A stretch of DNA of 64,000 nt from Mucilaginibacter ginsenosidivorax (GCF_007971525.1 NZ_CP042437.1:1054001-1118000), one strand, 5' to 3'. Shown: positions 9,355 through 19,566, counted from the first letter of the stretch. Notes: generated from the letters alone by a model not told the origin. Numbers and translations are program-made.

Positions 9355-10494
9355 TTACTTGATTTTCTTTTTTAAAACAGACTTAATAACAGGTAACATT
9401 TGCTCAGAAAACCTTACCATGCCAACATCGTTTGGGTGCACTCCATCTGCGGTCCCCTCATGGTCATATCCAATTAAGCCATCTCCGGTTTTATAATACA
9501 ATCCCGTAACGCCCGATTGTTTAAGCAAACTAAAGGCCCGCCTCAACTCGCTTCTTTTAGCGTCGATGTTAGCCAGGCCATCCTTATTAAAATAACTATC
9601 TTCATAATAAAACCCTTCTACCAATAAAACCGGGATCAATGGTCTTTTCGCTTTCAAAAGTTTCACTACCTTAATTGCACTGTCGCAAATAATCTCCTTT
9701 TTTGAATTTGGGTTGCAATCAATAATATATAAAGCAGCATCAACCTCGCTCATTGCCCGGGCCACTGACAGGTCGTATTTCCCCTCGCCACTAAACCCAA
9801 AATTGATAAATGGTACATCTAATTTTCTTGACAGAATATTAGTAAAAGCCATCCCCGGCCGGGAGGCTGCCGCACCCTGGGCAATACTACTACCATAGTA
9901 TATAACCGGCTTTTTTTCAACCAGGTATTTTTCAACCGGCTTTGAAATCTCTGCGCCCACATTTACCCCGATGGCAAGTGAATCCACCCCGTTATACAAA
10001 GGGAGGTTTAGCAAATACTCTTTGTATGCACCATCGCCACTGCGCAGCAGTATAAACTCATTTACCTTTTGTTTGGGCTTTCCGGTATTTACATATTGCC
10101 AGCCGACGCCGGTGTTGCAATACAAATCAACACCATCGGATCCGATAGATCCTGCCGTTTTTGATAGCGGCTCAATTTCCCGCAAAGACCACCTTACAAC
10201 TATACGTGTTGCATTGGTCCGAAACCGGATAGCAATGCCGGCCGAACTCAAACTCTCTTCCCATACCGCGGCCCTCAAAACATGTTGATACCGGGCGGGA
10301 AAGCGCCTGTAGTTTTCTTCATTATGAAACCGGCCTATCACCGTGAACTGGCGGGCATCATAAAAAGCCAGCGAATCTGCGGTTTTATGATTTCCGGGCA
10401 AACACCTTGCATCAAATGCAAAAACGGCTGTTGCTAAAATTGGCAATACAAATTTTAAATAAACAAGTTGTATTTTTTTCATCATCTGCCGCAT
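9355..10494 (-). CDS. SGNH/GDSL carbohydrate esterase with GxDLY N-terminal domain
   Basis: A secreted 379-residue esterase. A signal peptide (about residues 1-28) is followed by a beta-sandwich domain with the GVDLY signature (121-125) that precedes SGNH hydrolases. The catalytic domain has block I GSSIAQG with nucleophile S203 and block V DGVHPND with D350 and H353. Such proteins remove O-acetyl groups from glycans in the periplasm. The gene starts 1 bp after GH88 ends and stops 4 bp before the first HGSNAT-like gene, so an acetyl remover and two acetyl adders are in one message. The exact ester is unknown; acetylated hexosamine or uronate is plausible. Confidence 0.85.
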   Translation of the reverse strand: MRQMMKKIQLVYLKFVLPILATAVFAFDARCLPGNHKTADSLAFYDARQFTVIGRFHNEENYRRFPARYQHVLRAAVWEESLSSAGIAIRFRTNATRIVVRWSLREIEPLSKTAGSIGSDGVDLYCNTGVGWQYVNTGKPKQKVNEFILLRSGDGAYKEYLLNLPLYNGVDSLAIGVNVGAEISKPVEKYLVEKKPVIYYGSSIAQGAAASRPGMAFTNILSRKLDVPFINFGFSGEGKYDLSVARAMSEVDAALYIIDCNPNSKKEIICDSAIKVVKLLKAKRPLIPVLLVEGFYYEDSYFNKDGLANIDAKRSELRRAFSLLKQSGVTGLYYKTGDGLIGYDHEGTADGVHPNDVGMVRFSEQMLPVIKSVLKKKIK

Positions 10495-10495
10495 A

Positions 10496-11704
10496 TTACA
10501 AGTACCATTTTTTATATCTTATTAAAGCCTCAACAAAATAGTAATCGGCATAGGTTAACGGTACATCAACTTCGGCATTAAAAGGTATAGCCCCAACACT
10601 ATGCTTAAGCAAAAAACCGCCGTTTGTGCCAGGCTTAGCCCGGTATAGGGGCGAGGAAAGTGTTCTAATTATCTTTTCTGCCGCAACGATATACAATGTT
10701 TTGCTTTGGCCCCCGGTATACCTGCTTAATTCAAGAAAGGCTGATGCCATTACTGCCGCCGCCGAAGCATCACGATAGGTGTTAGGGATACCAGGTGCAT
10801 CAAAATCCCAGTAGGGTATCATATCGGCCGGGAGGCGCGGATGGGTTAATATAAACCGTGCAATATATTTTGCCTGTACCAGGTACCGGCTGTCGTTAGT
10901 AAACCGGTACATCATGGTATAACCATATAAACCCCATGCCTGCCCCCTACTCCATGCAGATGAGTCGGCAGCGCCTTGCCTGGTTATTTTACGCATTGCC
11001 TTACCTGTTGATAAATCATAATCAATTAAATGATAGGAACTATAATCGGGGCGAAAGTGATTTTTTAACGTTGTGTTGGCATGGTTTACGGCAATATCGT
11101 CAAATTGCTTGTCACCCCCGTTTTTACTACTCCACTCCAGCAATTCAAGGTTCATTAAATTATCAATAATTACCGGGCATTTGTACATTGCAGAAGAGTC
11201 CCAGGATTGAATTGACTTAATAGAAGGACGGTACCGCGTTGCTAACGATTTTGCAGCCGTTTGTACAAGCTGCTTATACTCCTCCTGCCCTGTTAAGCGG
11301 TATGCATTACCAAAACTGCAAAATATTTTAAATCCAAGATCATGATTGCCCGAATTAAAAGCCTCCTGTTTTATAATTGCCATCCGCTGCTCTGCTTCTC
11401 TTTTTAACACGGTATCAGCCGAGTATTCATATAAATACCATAGTGTACCCGGGTAAAATCCGCTGCACCACCAATCTGCATCGCTGGTAACCAGTTTGTT
11501 TGTTGCTGCATCATAAGTTTTAGGCATTTTACCCGTTGGTAAAATGTTCATCAGCGATTTGTATTGCTTTACCGAAAACACCAAATCACCGGTCACTAAC
11601 TTTCGCATCGATTCCACGGGTGTTCTTTTTTGTGCAAACAGCACAGCGCAAAAAGATATTAATATCCCGGATAGTATAATTTTTTTCATTTGAGCTTTTG
11701 CCAA
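10496..11704 (-). CDS. GH88 unsaturated glucuronyl hydrolase
   Basis: Hydrates and thereby cleaves 4,5-unsaturated uronic acid from the non-reducing end of oligosaccharides made by polysaccharide lyases. Signal peptide at residues about 6-25 (Met6 is the likely start). Conserved aspartates are D122 in HDLGF and D181 in PVIIDNLMNLELLEW, matching D88 and D149 of Bacillus UGL at the same spacing. AWSRGQAWGLYG and WDFDAPGIP are also typical. Length 402 is normal. GH88 rather than GH105 is favoured by these motifs. It follows SusD by 129 bp. No lyase that would create its substrate is in the window, so one must lie elsewhere or the oligosaccharide is scavenged. Confidence 0.9.
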   Translation of the reverse strand: MAKAQMKKIILSGILISFCAVLFAQKRTPVESMRKLVTGDLVFSVKQYKSLMNILPTGKMPKTYDAATNKLVTSDADWWCSGFYPGTLWYLYEYSADTVLKREAEQRMAIIKQEAFNSGNHDLGFKIFCSFGNAYRLTGQEEYKQLVQTAAKSLATRYRPSIKSIQSWDSSAMYKCPVIIDNLMNLELLEWSSKNGGDKQFDDIAVNHANTTLKNHFRPDYSSYHLIDYDLSTGKAMRKITRQGAADSSAWSRGQAWGLYGYTMMYRFTNDSRYLVQAKYIARFILTHPRLPADMIPYWDFDAPGIPNTYRDASAAAVMASAFLELSRYTGGQSKTLYIVAAEKIIRTLSSPLYRAKPGTNGGFLLKHSVGAIPFNAEVDVPLTYADYYFVEALIRYKKWYL

Positions 11705-11833
11705 ACAATTAGGAATAAATAAAATAGCAGTATTGGCTTGTTACTATGCCGGCGTTACTTGCACCCGCCTTATTAATTTTGAATTAATTTATGAAAATTT
11801 ACTGTTGATGCGTAAACAATTCAGCCTGATAAA

Positions 11834-13261
11834 TTAATAGCCAGGGTTTTGTGTAAGCAACGGATCTACCTGGATATCATTTGTGGGGATAGGCCAAAGG
11901 TAATCGTCGTTGCTAAAATTAATTTGTACATCAGGCAGGCTTTCCCGTTTAAGTATATGCTTTCTTATCAAATCAAACCACCTGTCTATTTCAAAACATA
12001 GTTCGTAATTCCTTTCCTGTATCACCTTGGTATCAAATGCTTCCTTCGTTAGGCTGGTTGTGGCCAAAGGGTCCTGGTTATTCACCACGTAACCATTTGC
12101 ACGGTTTATAACCTTGTTAATAGCATCAACGGCGTTTTGTGTGGGGCCACCTTTTGACATGTTCTCGGCCTCAGCAAAAATCAGCAGTACATCGGCAAAA
12201 CGGATAACGGGCATATTTATAACAGAGCGGCCGGCGGCAAAATCGGCAGGTGAGTCATATTGAAACTTTTTAACTCCTGGCCAGTAATCCCCCAGATCGT
12301 AGTACAGCACCCCATTTAATGTTGTCTCGATAAAGGCATCCTTCCTTGGTTGTTTTGGATAGGCTTGCTCCCAGGTTGGCTCGGCGCAAATATCGCCAAA
12401 GCCCCTCATGTCAGACCATATACGTGGATCAGGGCCCAGGTTTTGGTAATTTGAATTCAGGCTCCACATCATCTCGGGCCCATATTGGGTTGCCACACTA
12501 AACAAATCCTTAATATCAGGCACCAGCGAATAACGGGCGCTGTCAATTACCTCTTTGGCCATTTCTGCAGCTTTCGCATAGTTAGCCGGCACATTCAACG
12601 GGTAAGTGGCCATTGTAAGGTAAGCTTTGGCCAATAAACCTTTAGCGGCATCCCTGGTTGGCAACCCGCGCATATCGGCCGAACGGGTTACCGGCAGTTT
12701 GGCAATGGCATCGGTAAAATCGCTCACAATCTGGTCATATACCTGCTGAACCGATGCGCGTGCCAATTTAGTAGTAACCGGGTCGGGCGTAGTTTCAACA
12801 ATCAGCGGTACACCGCCAAATATCCTGACAAGCATAAAGTAATTATAGGCCCTTAAAAATTTGCCCTCACCCATTAAAACATCCGTCTGCGATTTGTCTA
12901 CACCCGGCAATCCTTTTTTTAATGCTTTAATTGCTGTATTAATATTTAACAGCGCATTATAGTGGGCGGCCCATAATTCGGCTCCATAATTCTCGGGGAT
13001 ATTCAAATCCCCCCTTACTATCTGATCGTCCTGGTTAAAATCATCCATATAGGCCTGGTAGCCCACATTATGTCCCCATAAAGCGTTTAACGATGCGGTA
13101 TAGGCCGACTGTACCTGGGTTACTGTAGTGTAAAAATTATCAGGAACGATAACGCTTGAAGGCTTTTCTACTAATTTTTTACACGATGATAAAAGTATGA
13201 GGGCAGCTACTAACCGGTAGCGTGTGTTGCTGGTAAATAATTTAAAATTTTTCATTGCCAT
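11834..13261 (-). CDS. susD-like: SusD-family surface glycan-binding lipoprotein (pair 1)
   Basis: Outer-membrane lipoprotein that caps the SusC channel and binds glycan. The lipobox LLSSC puts the lipidated cysteine at C27 (a start at Met3 is as good). The body shows the SusD layout: TPR-like helices (YNALLNINTAIKALK, GEGKFLRAYNYFMLVRIFGGVPLI) and the C-terminal RagB/SusD segment with RFADVLLIFAEAENM and ERNYELCFEIDRWFDL, ending ITQNPGY-like (LLTQNPGY). It starts 6 bp after SusC ends. Length 475 is at the short end, compared with 622 and 576 for the other two SusD proteins here. Confidence 0.95.
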   Translation of the reverse strand: MAMKNFKLFTSNTRYRLVAALILLSSCKKLVEKPSSVIVPDNFYTTVTQVQSAYTASLNALWGHNVGYQAYMDDFNQDDQIVRGDLNIPENYGAELWAAHYNALLNINTAIKALKKGLPGVDKSQTDVLMGEGKFLRAYNYFMLVRIFGGVPLIVETTPDPVTTKLARASVQQVYDQIVSDFTDAIAKLPVTRSADMRGLPTRDAAKGLLAKAYLTMATYPLNVPANYAKAAEMAKEVIDSARYSLVPDIKDLFSVATQYGPEMMWSLNSNYQNLGPDPRIWSDMRGFGDICAEPTWEQAYPKQPRKDAFIETTLNGVLYYDLGDYWPGVKKFQYDSPADFAAGRSVINMPVIRFADVLLIFAEAENMSKGGPTQNAVDAINKVINRANGYVVNNQDPLATTSLTKEAFDTKVIQERNYELCFEIDRWFDLIRKHILKRESLPDVQINFSNDDYLWPIPTNDIQVDPLLTQNPGY

Positions 13262-13267
13262 GGTTGT

Positions 13268-16200
13268 TTATAATGAAACATTTAATCCAATGTTGTATAT
13301 TTTAGATTGTGGGTAGGTGCCAAAGTCCGACCCAAACTGGGCATCGTTTCCTGTGTATGAACTCACTTCCGGATCGCTGCCTTTATATTTTGTAATGGTT
13401 ATTAAGTTGGTACCACTTACATATATCCGCAGGTTGCTTACATGAATGCGTTGTGCTATGCCTGCGGGCAAATTATAACCCAGCGTGATGTTTTTTAAGC
13501 GCACATATGAGCCATCCTCAACCCAACGTGAGTTTCTGTTGGCCGATGCTCCCGGTATTTTTACCTTGTTTACCAAACCTGCGCTGGCCCTTGTTGCCTG
13601 ATCAATAATGGCGGGGATAGACGAATTCTCGTTGCCTGGCGACCACCTGTTTAACAAATCGGCACTGGTGCCGCCGGGCGATTCGAGCGCGATTCTTGAT
13701 ATGTCAAAAATACTGTTGCCATGCGCTCCCTGTACCAGGAAATTCAAATCGAAATGGGCATAGCTGAACTTGTTAGTCCACCCAAAAATAAATTTCGGCA
13801 TCGAGTTGCCTATTACTTTTTCGTCGTTGGCATTGATAACACCATCGTTGTTTACATCGTCGTAGTGCGGATCGCCGGGCAATTGGCCATATTTGGCTGC
13901 CGCTGCCGCTTCACTTGTTTTCCATACGCCTTTATATCCGTAGCCAATCATTTGGCCGTATGGCTGTCCCTTTACCAGGTACATAAATGAGCTGCCAACT
14001 CCCTGCCCCCCTGTGCCGCCCGACGCAAAGGCAATGCGGTCAATACCTCCAAGATCTACTACGGTAGCCCGGTTGGCCGAGAATGTAACGCCTGTATTCC
14101 AGGAGAACTTTCCTACAAATGGGTCGCCCGAAATTCCAAATTCAATACCGCGGTTGCGGATAGAGCCCACGTTATCCAGGATGGTAGATAGTCCTGAATA
14201 AGTTGGCAGGACTCTTGGCAGCAACAGGTCTGTTGTGAGCTTGTTATAGTAATCAAAAGTAAGCTCCAGCCTCCGGTTTAATATGGCCACATCCACACCG
14301 GCATCGGTTTGGGCTGTTTTTTCCCATTTAAGTTTCGGGTTAGCGGTTGAAGTAATGGAATACCCCAGGTTGTTTACATCGGTACCAAAGTAAGGGTAAT
14401 TATAGCCCGATGTAATGTGTGCCAACGTTTGATAAGGGTTTATGGCCTGGTTACCTGTTACGCCATAACTAACCCTGAATTTGAGGTCAGAAAAAATATT
14501 GAGTTTTTTGATAAACTGCTCTTCGGATGCTTTCCAGGCGATTGACCCCGAGGGGAAGTATCCCCATTTATTATCGTTTCCAAAAACAGATGAACCATCG
14601 GCCCTTACACTGGCGGTTAAGAGATACTTATTATCAAAAATATAATTTACCCTGCCAAGGTATGAGTTAATAACCCTTTCATAAGTATTTGAGGCAGTAG
14701 TTAACGTTTTTGCACCGCCCACATCAAAAATACCGGTTTGCTGTACGGCAAAGTCGTTGGCATTAATAGTGGAGTTAAGGTCTTTGGTATATTTTTGTTC
14801 GGCTACAGCAGTAATAGTAAAGTGGCTTTTGTGTATGGTTTTATCATAGGTAAGTATATTGGAGTTTTGGAAATAGCTGTTATTATCAGTAAAAATATTA
14901 CCGCTTCCGTTCAGCAAGAAGCCGCTGAATGTTTTGTTATTGTAAAAGCTGTAGTTGTTTACATTGGTTAGTATGGCACCGCCGGTAACTTTAAGCGTTA
15001 AACCTTCCAACAGCTTAAATTCAAGGTAGGCATTAATATTATTGCGTATAACGCCGTTGTTAATGATAGGCTCTCTGGCGCTGGCAACGGGGTTCCAAAG
15101 CGTTGGATTGGCATACCGCAAAGCAGCCGCGCTATAGTTGCCGCTGGCATCATATACAGGTATGGTAGGCGAAAACCTTGGCGCTGCAATTACAGGATTG
15201 GCCGGGTAATTAATACTGCCTCCGAACAGGGCCGAATTTGATTTTTCTTTGGATGTAGATAAATTCACCCCGAAACCAACCCATTTAGTAATATCGCCTT
15301 TAAAGTTTGCCCGGATGGAATAGCGGTCATAACCAGAGTTGATGAGGATACCCTGCTGGTTTAAATAAGCGCCCGATAATAAGTAACTGATCTTCTCGCC
15401 GGCGCCGCTAACAGATACCTGGTGATTTTGGGTATATGCTGTTCTGTACACCTGGTCGACCCAGTCGGTTCCGCCATTTTTTTGGAATGCCTGGATTTCT
15501 GTGTCCGAAAAAATTGGCTGGGGTTGTGCTCCATTACCATTTTGCGCCAAACGCACTTTATTTATTTCCCTTGCATAATCGGCCGCGTTTAACAGCTTGG
15601 GTTTGTTATTAAGGTTGGCAATGCTACCGTCAAAAGTGTAATTAATAATTGCCTTGCCGGGTTTGCCCAGTTTGGTGGTTACCAATATAACACCATTGGC
15701 GCCCTGCGACCCATATATGGCTGTAGCCGAGGCATCCTTCAGGATTTCGATAGAAGCAATATCATTAGGATTTAATGAGTTAAGGTTTCCTCCCTGTAAT
15801 CCATCTATCACAACCAATGCACTGTTATCTCCATTTATAGAGTTTGATCCCCTGATACGGATCACTGTGTTGCCGCCCGGAGAGCCATCCGTATTTTGTA
15901 TAGATACACCGGGCGCGCGGCCCTGCAAAGCCTGGTCAACCCGCTGTGTCGGCAACAGTTTAAGGTCTTCGCCTTTTACCCGGCTTACCGATCCGGTAAG
16001 GTCGCTCTTTTTCTGGGTGCCATAGCCAACTACCATCACTTCGCCCAGCTGGCCCGTTAACGAGTTAAGCACAATCACGTATTGGTTTTTTGAACCGATG
16101 GTAAGCTGGCTTTTTTCATAGCCAACAGCCGAAAAAATAAGCACAGAACCGGGCGCCACAGCTATTGAAAACCTGCCTGACGAATCTGTCTGGGTTGCCT

Positions 16201-16390
16201 GGCCGCCACCTTTCAATGTTACCGTGGCGTATGCCAAATTATGGCCGTTTTCGTCTTTTACAATGCCCGAGATCGGTTTCGTTTGGGCAAAGAGCAGGAT
16301 AGGGGTTATGACAAGCAGTAGGCTTGTTATAACTTTCCATATCAAAATGCCTTTTTTTAATGGAGGATAAGTAAAGTGTTGCATGGTCAA
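13268..16390 (-). CDS. susC-like: SusC-family TonB-dependent outer-membrane transporter (pair 1)
   Basis: A 1040-residue TonB-dependent beta-barrel importing oligosaccharides. Order: signal peptide (to about residue 36), carboxypeptidase-D-like domain (ISGIVKDENGHNLAYATVTL, about 40-115), TonB box/plug with VMVVGYGTQKKSDLTGSV, SusC signature plug segment ending NGVILVTTK, then the barrel to a C-terminal aromatic-poor NVSL end. There is no N-terminal STN domain, so control by a sigma/anti-sigma pair is not expected; LacI control of the cluster fits. It lies 71 bp downstream of GH20 and 6 bp upstream of SusD. Confidence 0.96.
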   Translation of the reverse strand: MTMQHFTYPPLKKGILIWKVITSLLLVITPILLFAQTKPISGIVKDENGHNLAYATVTLKGGGQATQTDSSGRFSIAVAPGSVLIFSAVGYEKSQLTIGSKNQYVIVLNSLTGQLGEVMVVGYGTQKKSDLTGSVSRVKGEDLKLLPTQRVDQALQGRAPGVSIQNTDGSPGGNTVIRIRGSNSINGDNSALVVIDGLQGGNLNSLNPNDIASIEILKDASATAIYGSQGANGVILVTTKLGKPGKAIINYTFDGSIANLNNKPKLLNAADYAREINKVRLAQNGNGAQPQPIFSDTEIQAFQKNGGTDWVDQVYRTAYTQNHQVSVSGAGEKISYLLSGAYLNQQGILINSGYDRYSIRANFKGDITKWVGFGVNLSTSKEKSNSALFGGSINYPANPVIAAPRFSPTIPVYDASGNYSAAALRYANPTLWNPVASAREPIINNGVIRNNINAYLEFKLLEGLTLKVTGGAILTNVNNYSFYNNKTFSGFLLNGSGNIFTDNNSYFQNSNILTYDKTIHKSHFTITAVAEQKYTKDLNSTINANDFAVQQTGIFDVGGAKTLTTASNTYERVINSYLGRVNYIFDNKYLLTASVRADGSSVFGNDNKWGYFPSGSIAWKASEEQFIKKLNIFSDLKFRVSYGVTGNQAINPYQTLAHITSGYNYPYFGTDVNNLGYSITSTANPKLKWEKTAQTDAGVDVAILNRRLELTFDYYNKLTTDLLLPRVLPTYSGLSTILDNVGSIRNRGIEFGISGDPFVGKFSWNTGVTFSANRATVVDLGGIDRIAFASGGTGGQGVGSSFMYLVKGQPYGQMIGYGYKGVWKTSEAAAAAKYGQLPGDPHYDDVNNDGVINANDEKVIGNSMPKFIFGWTNKFSYAHFDLNFLVQGAHGNSIFDISRIALESPGGTSADLLNRWSPGNENSSIPAIIDQATRASAGLVNKVKIPGASANRNSRWVEDGSYVRLKNITLGYNLPAGIAQRIHVSNLRIYVSGTNLITITKYKGSDPEVSSYTGNDAQFGSDFGTYPQSKIYNIGLNVSL

Positions 16391-16461
16391 AAGTTTACAG
16401 TTAAATACTAAGGGTTTATTTGTAGTATAAGTTATAGGGTACCGTTTTCTTTATTCAAAAT

Positions 16462-18570
16462 TTATTGTTCAACATGATTGGACTTAACCCACTCCGACAC
16501 CTTCCTGTTCATGGCCAGTTCGTACCAATACATCCAATCGGTATTATAGGTGCTGCTTGCCAAATGGGCGTGCAGGTTTGAGTCTAATTTGTAGCCGGCA
16601 GGCCTGGCCATGATGCGGGTTACCGAAAACACTTTTTCCAGCCGAGAGCGTATCACCGGAAATTGACTTTCATAATCATCAATCCTGTGCAATACCAGGT
16701 TTTTATCAGCTAATGAACGGGCATCGTCGTATTGCTTAAGCAGGATCAGTAGTTTTGACGAATAGGCCTGTAGCTCATTTATTTGCCCAAATACTTCCAG
16801 GGTGTACCTGTTTCTTAGCGCGAGTACCATGGCTTCTGCTATCCGGTTTTTTACGGTATCGTACATGGAAACCGCTTTTTCGGCCTGTTTTAACCGGCCT
16901 TTATACAACGCGGTCCATTGCCCGCTTTTGGATTTGTTTGGCATATCTACCAGCTTAAACGATTGATGATAATTTTCCCTGTCGCCATTAACTATAAAGG
17001 CTGTATCCCAAACACTTACTGCTCTTTCTAAAATATCCTCGAACTCGTACCGTTCTCCCGCCAATTTGGGCGAATAAAACCGGTGCCTGAACGTGGCATG
17101 AACAACTTTTTCGCTATAATCTTTATCATTCCAGCTAAACCATGCAAAGTCATGAAGGCCGCGCCAGGTGGTCTCGAAGTGGGGCGAACTATCGTCCCAA
17201 ACAGTGCATAGTATCCCTTTTAATTGTTTATGGGCAGTAAGCCGGCAAAAATCTTTAATTGACTGAAAGTTTGATTGATTACGCTGCAGCATGGCATAAG
17301 ACATTTGTGCCGATGTGGCCGCCATTACATCCAGGTTGTGCGCTTTATACCAATCAAGCGCCAATATATTACCGGCCGCCGCCGGTGCCTCATAATTCCA
17401 GCGCATGTAAATGCAGTTTCGGGGGAACAGGGGGATGTTTTTGTCCAGCGTGTTCTTGTTTTTTTCCCAAAGCTCATCAACCTCCTTTTTACTTAAGGTT
17501 GAATCCCAGGTTGTTTGGTATAAATTGCCCAATTTAAAAACCATATCGTCCCAGAAAATTGGGATGCGGTGATGTTCAACAGCAAAATCGGTAACTTTTT
17601 TGAGCCAGTACATCTGCAACTCCAGGGGGCTTTTGCCCGAAGCCTTGGATAGCTCCGATTTGCCTAAGGATCCAACCTCGTCTCCGCCTACGTGCAGGTA
17701 TTTTCCATAGGGTGTAGCTGCTATGGCATCTTCGTACATCGAAAATTGCAGGTCGTAGGTTTTTGGGTTAAGTGGATCAAATGACCAATCCGATGCGGGG
17801 TTATCGCGCAAATCTTTATAAACATCGTGTTTTAAAATAAAAGATGCATGCCCCAGCCCCTGAACAAGAGGGCTTATTTCGATAAAACGATCTTTTGCAT
17901 ATTTGCTTAGTGCAGCAAATTCGCCTATGGATATTGCATCAGCCGCGCCCACATCTTTTGCCTTTTTGTACCGCAGCTTATCTTCAAATTCAAAAATGAT
18001 ATTGTTTACTTTGATTGCAGCTAAACGGTCGATAGTTCGGTAATAGTAATTGCCTGCATCAAGGTGATTTTTCAGGTCGATATGCACAGCCCTTACCGGG
18101 ATAGCCGGATAGTCTGTTATCCTGCAGGCCGGAATCGGCACATTTTGATCGCGTGCATCCTCCAACAATTGATTCAGCGTCTGCATGCCGTAAAATAACC
18201 CGCTGTTGCTTGTTGCTTCAATAACAACCTTTTTGCTTTTTACCAAAAGAATATAGCCTTCATCTGATGGCAGCGCCAGGTCTTTTTTAAGTATCAGCAA
18301 AAGAGAACCCTTTGTTTTAATACTTGAGTGTGGAAGTGTGTTTAGCAAACCCGGGATAACCAGGTTCGCATCAACATTATTCAAACAAATGCTATGTAAA
18401 TCTGTAAATAACAGCCCTTCGCCGTTTAACGCCTGAACATTTTGAGGCCGCGGCAGAAGCTTAAAGTAACGGTCGAACGTGCCGGTACCTTTCGCTACGC
18501 ATACGGAACACAACCATACAAACATGGTCAATATCATGATGTAGCGGGCATGTTTTACTTTTTTGAGCAT
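16462..18570 (-). CDS. GH20 beta-N-acetylhexosaminidase
   Basis: Removes beta-linked GlcNAc or GalNAc by substrate-assisted catalysis that needs the 2-acetamido group. Hydrophobic signal near residues 11-27. An N-terminal GH20b-type domain (about 35-150, LLPRPQNVQALNG to GLFYGMQTLNQLLED) precedes the TIM barrel with RAVHIDLKNHL and HVGGDEVGS, giving catalytic D297-E298, and later WDDMVFK and VWDDSSPHFETTW. A helical C-terminal region (about 500-702) is extra. It lies upstream of SusC. Location is probably periplasmic. The requirement for an N-acetyl group links it to the HGSNAT-like genes. Confidence 0.9.
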   Translation of the reverse strand: MLKKVKHARYIMILTMFVWLCSVCVAKGTGTFDRYFKLLPRPQNVQALNGEGLLFTDLHSICLNNVDANLVIPGLLNTLPHSSIKTKGSLLLILKKDLALPSDEGYILLVKSKKVVIEATSNSGLFYGMQTLNQLLEDARDQNVPIPACRITDYPAIPVRAVHIDLKNHLDAGNYYYRTIDRLAAIKVNNIIFEFEDKLRYKKAKDVGAADAISIGEFAALSKYAKDRFIEISPLVQGLGHASFILKHDVYKDLRDNPASDWSFDPLNPKTYDLQFSMYEDAIAATPYGKYLHVGGDEVGSLGKSELSKASGKSPLELQMYWLKKVTDFAVEHHRIPIFWDDMVFKLGNLYQTTWDSTLSKKEVDELWEKNKNTLDKNIPLFPRNCIYMRWNYEAPAAAGNILALDWYKAHNLDVMAATSAQMSYAMLQRNQSNFQSIKDFCRLTAHKQLKGILCTVWDDSSPHFETTWRGLHDFAWFSWNDKDYSEKVVHATFRHRFYSPKLAGERYEFEDILERAVSVWDTAFIVNGDRENYHQSFKLVDMPNKSKSGQWTALYKGRLKQAEKAVSMYDTVKNRIAEAMVLALRNRYTLEVFGQINELQAYSSKLLILLKQYDDARSLADKNLVLHRIDDYESQFPVIRSRLEKVFSVTRIMARPAGYKLDSNLHAHLASSTYNTDWMYWYELAMNRKVSEWVKSNHVEQ

Positions 18571-18618
18571 GTTACTTACGTTTATAAAACCAGGGTTAAA
18601 AAATTTTATGCTGAAATA

Positions 18619-19398
18619 TCAGCCTTCATAATTTGCAGTCATTTTGTAATGAGAGGCATCGTTTGACAGCAATGAGGCCGACAGCGTCTCCAGGAACAAG
18701 TCGCAACTTTGGTGCGACGATAAAATACTGGCCGGATACAAATTGCTTATTGGCTGTTCCAGGCAATTCTTAACTGCTTTTGCTTTTCGCAAATCCGGAA
18801 CAGAACAAATAATATGTTTGGATTTCATGATTTGCTGAACCGACATACTAATAGCCCGTGCAGGAACTTCATCCAGCGAAGCGAACCAGCCTTCATTCAT
18901 TTGTTGTTGTTTACAATCCTCATCTAATTTATCAATAATGATATAAGGGGCAGTGGTGTCAAAATCAGCAGGAGGATCATTGAATGCTAAATGGCAATTT
19001 TCGCCAATACCAATTAAGGCAACGTCTATCGGATGCTTATCAATAAGCTTGTTCAGGCGCTCGCATTCTGCTGTTGGGTCTGCTTCGCCGTTAATCAGGT
19101 GTGCTGCTTTCAATGGCGGTAATTTGTCAAGGAACAACTCTGTCAGGTATTTCCGAAAGCTTGCTTTATGCGATATAGGGATATTAATATATTCATCTAA
19201 ATGAAACATAACCACCTTGTCCCATGCTATTCCGGGCGCCTTAATCAACCGTTTTAACGTTTCGAATTGACTTGTGCCTGTTGCCAGGATGATGTTGGCG
19301 GTGCCCTGCCCTGCTATTGCTTCGCGAATGTGTTGTGCAGCTGCATCGCCGGCAATAGCGCCTAAATCTTGTGCATTTTTCTCGATATAAATTCTCAT
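18619..19398 (-). CDS. nagB-like: Glucosamine-6-phosphate deaminase family protein, divergent NagB
   Basis: A 259-residue cytosolic NagB-fold protein. The family converts glucosamine-6-phosphate to fructose-6-phosphate and ammonia. The HLDEY motif supplies D68 (E. coli D72). The second active-site block reads GIGENCHLAFNDP: H136 equals E. coli H143, N134 replaces D141 (also seen in Bacillus), D141 replaces E148, and C135 takes the place of a normally invariant glycine. The last two changes mark it as a divergent paralogue of the NagB/PIG-L fusion encoded nearby. It could be a deaminase of another amino-sugar phosphate. It sits 48 bp upstream of GH20 and 168 bp downstream of GH109. Confidence 0.82.
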   Translation of the reverse strand: MRIYIEKNAQDLGAIAGDAAAQHIREAIAGQGTANIILATGTSQFETLKRLIKAPGIAWDKVVMFHLDEYINIPISHKASFRKYLTELFLDKLPPLKAAHLINGEADPTAECERLNKLIDKHPIDVALIGIGENCHLAFNDPPADFDTTAPYIIIDKLDEDCKQQQMNEGWFASLDEVPARAISMSVQQIMKSKHIICSVPDLRKAKAVKNCLEQPISNLYPASILSSHQSCDLFLETLSASLLSNDASHYKMTANYEG

Positions 19399-19566
19399 AA
19401 AGGTGACTCGTGTTTTTCTATTTATAAACTATTATGCATAACCCTGCCTGTAGCCTGGTTTTTTGCCTGCTTTATCTGTGATAGTATTAAGTTTTTGTTG
19501 CCTTTTCAGGTACGCTTAATACCACCTGTATTAACGCTGTTTTAGTTATCAGACATTCCGGTTGGC

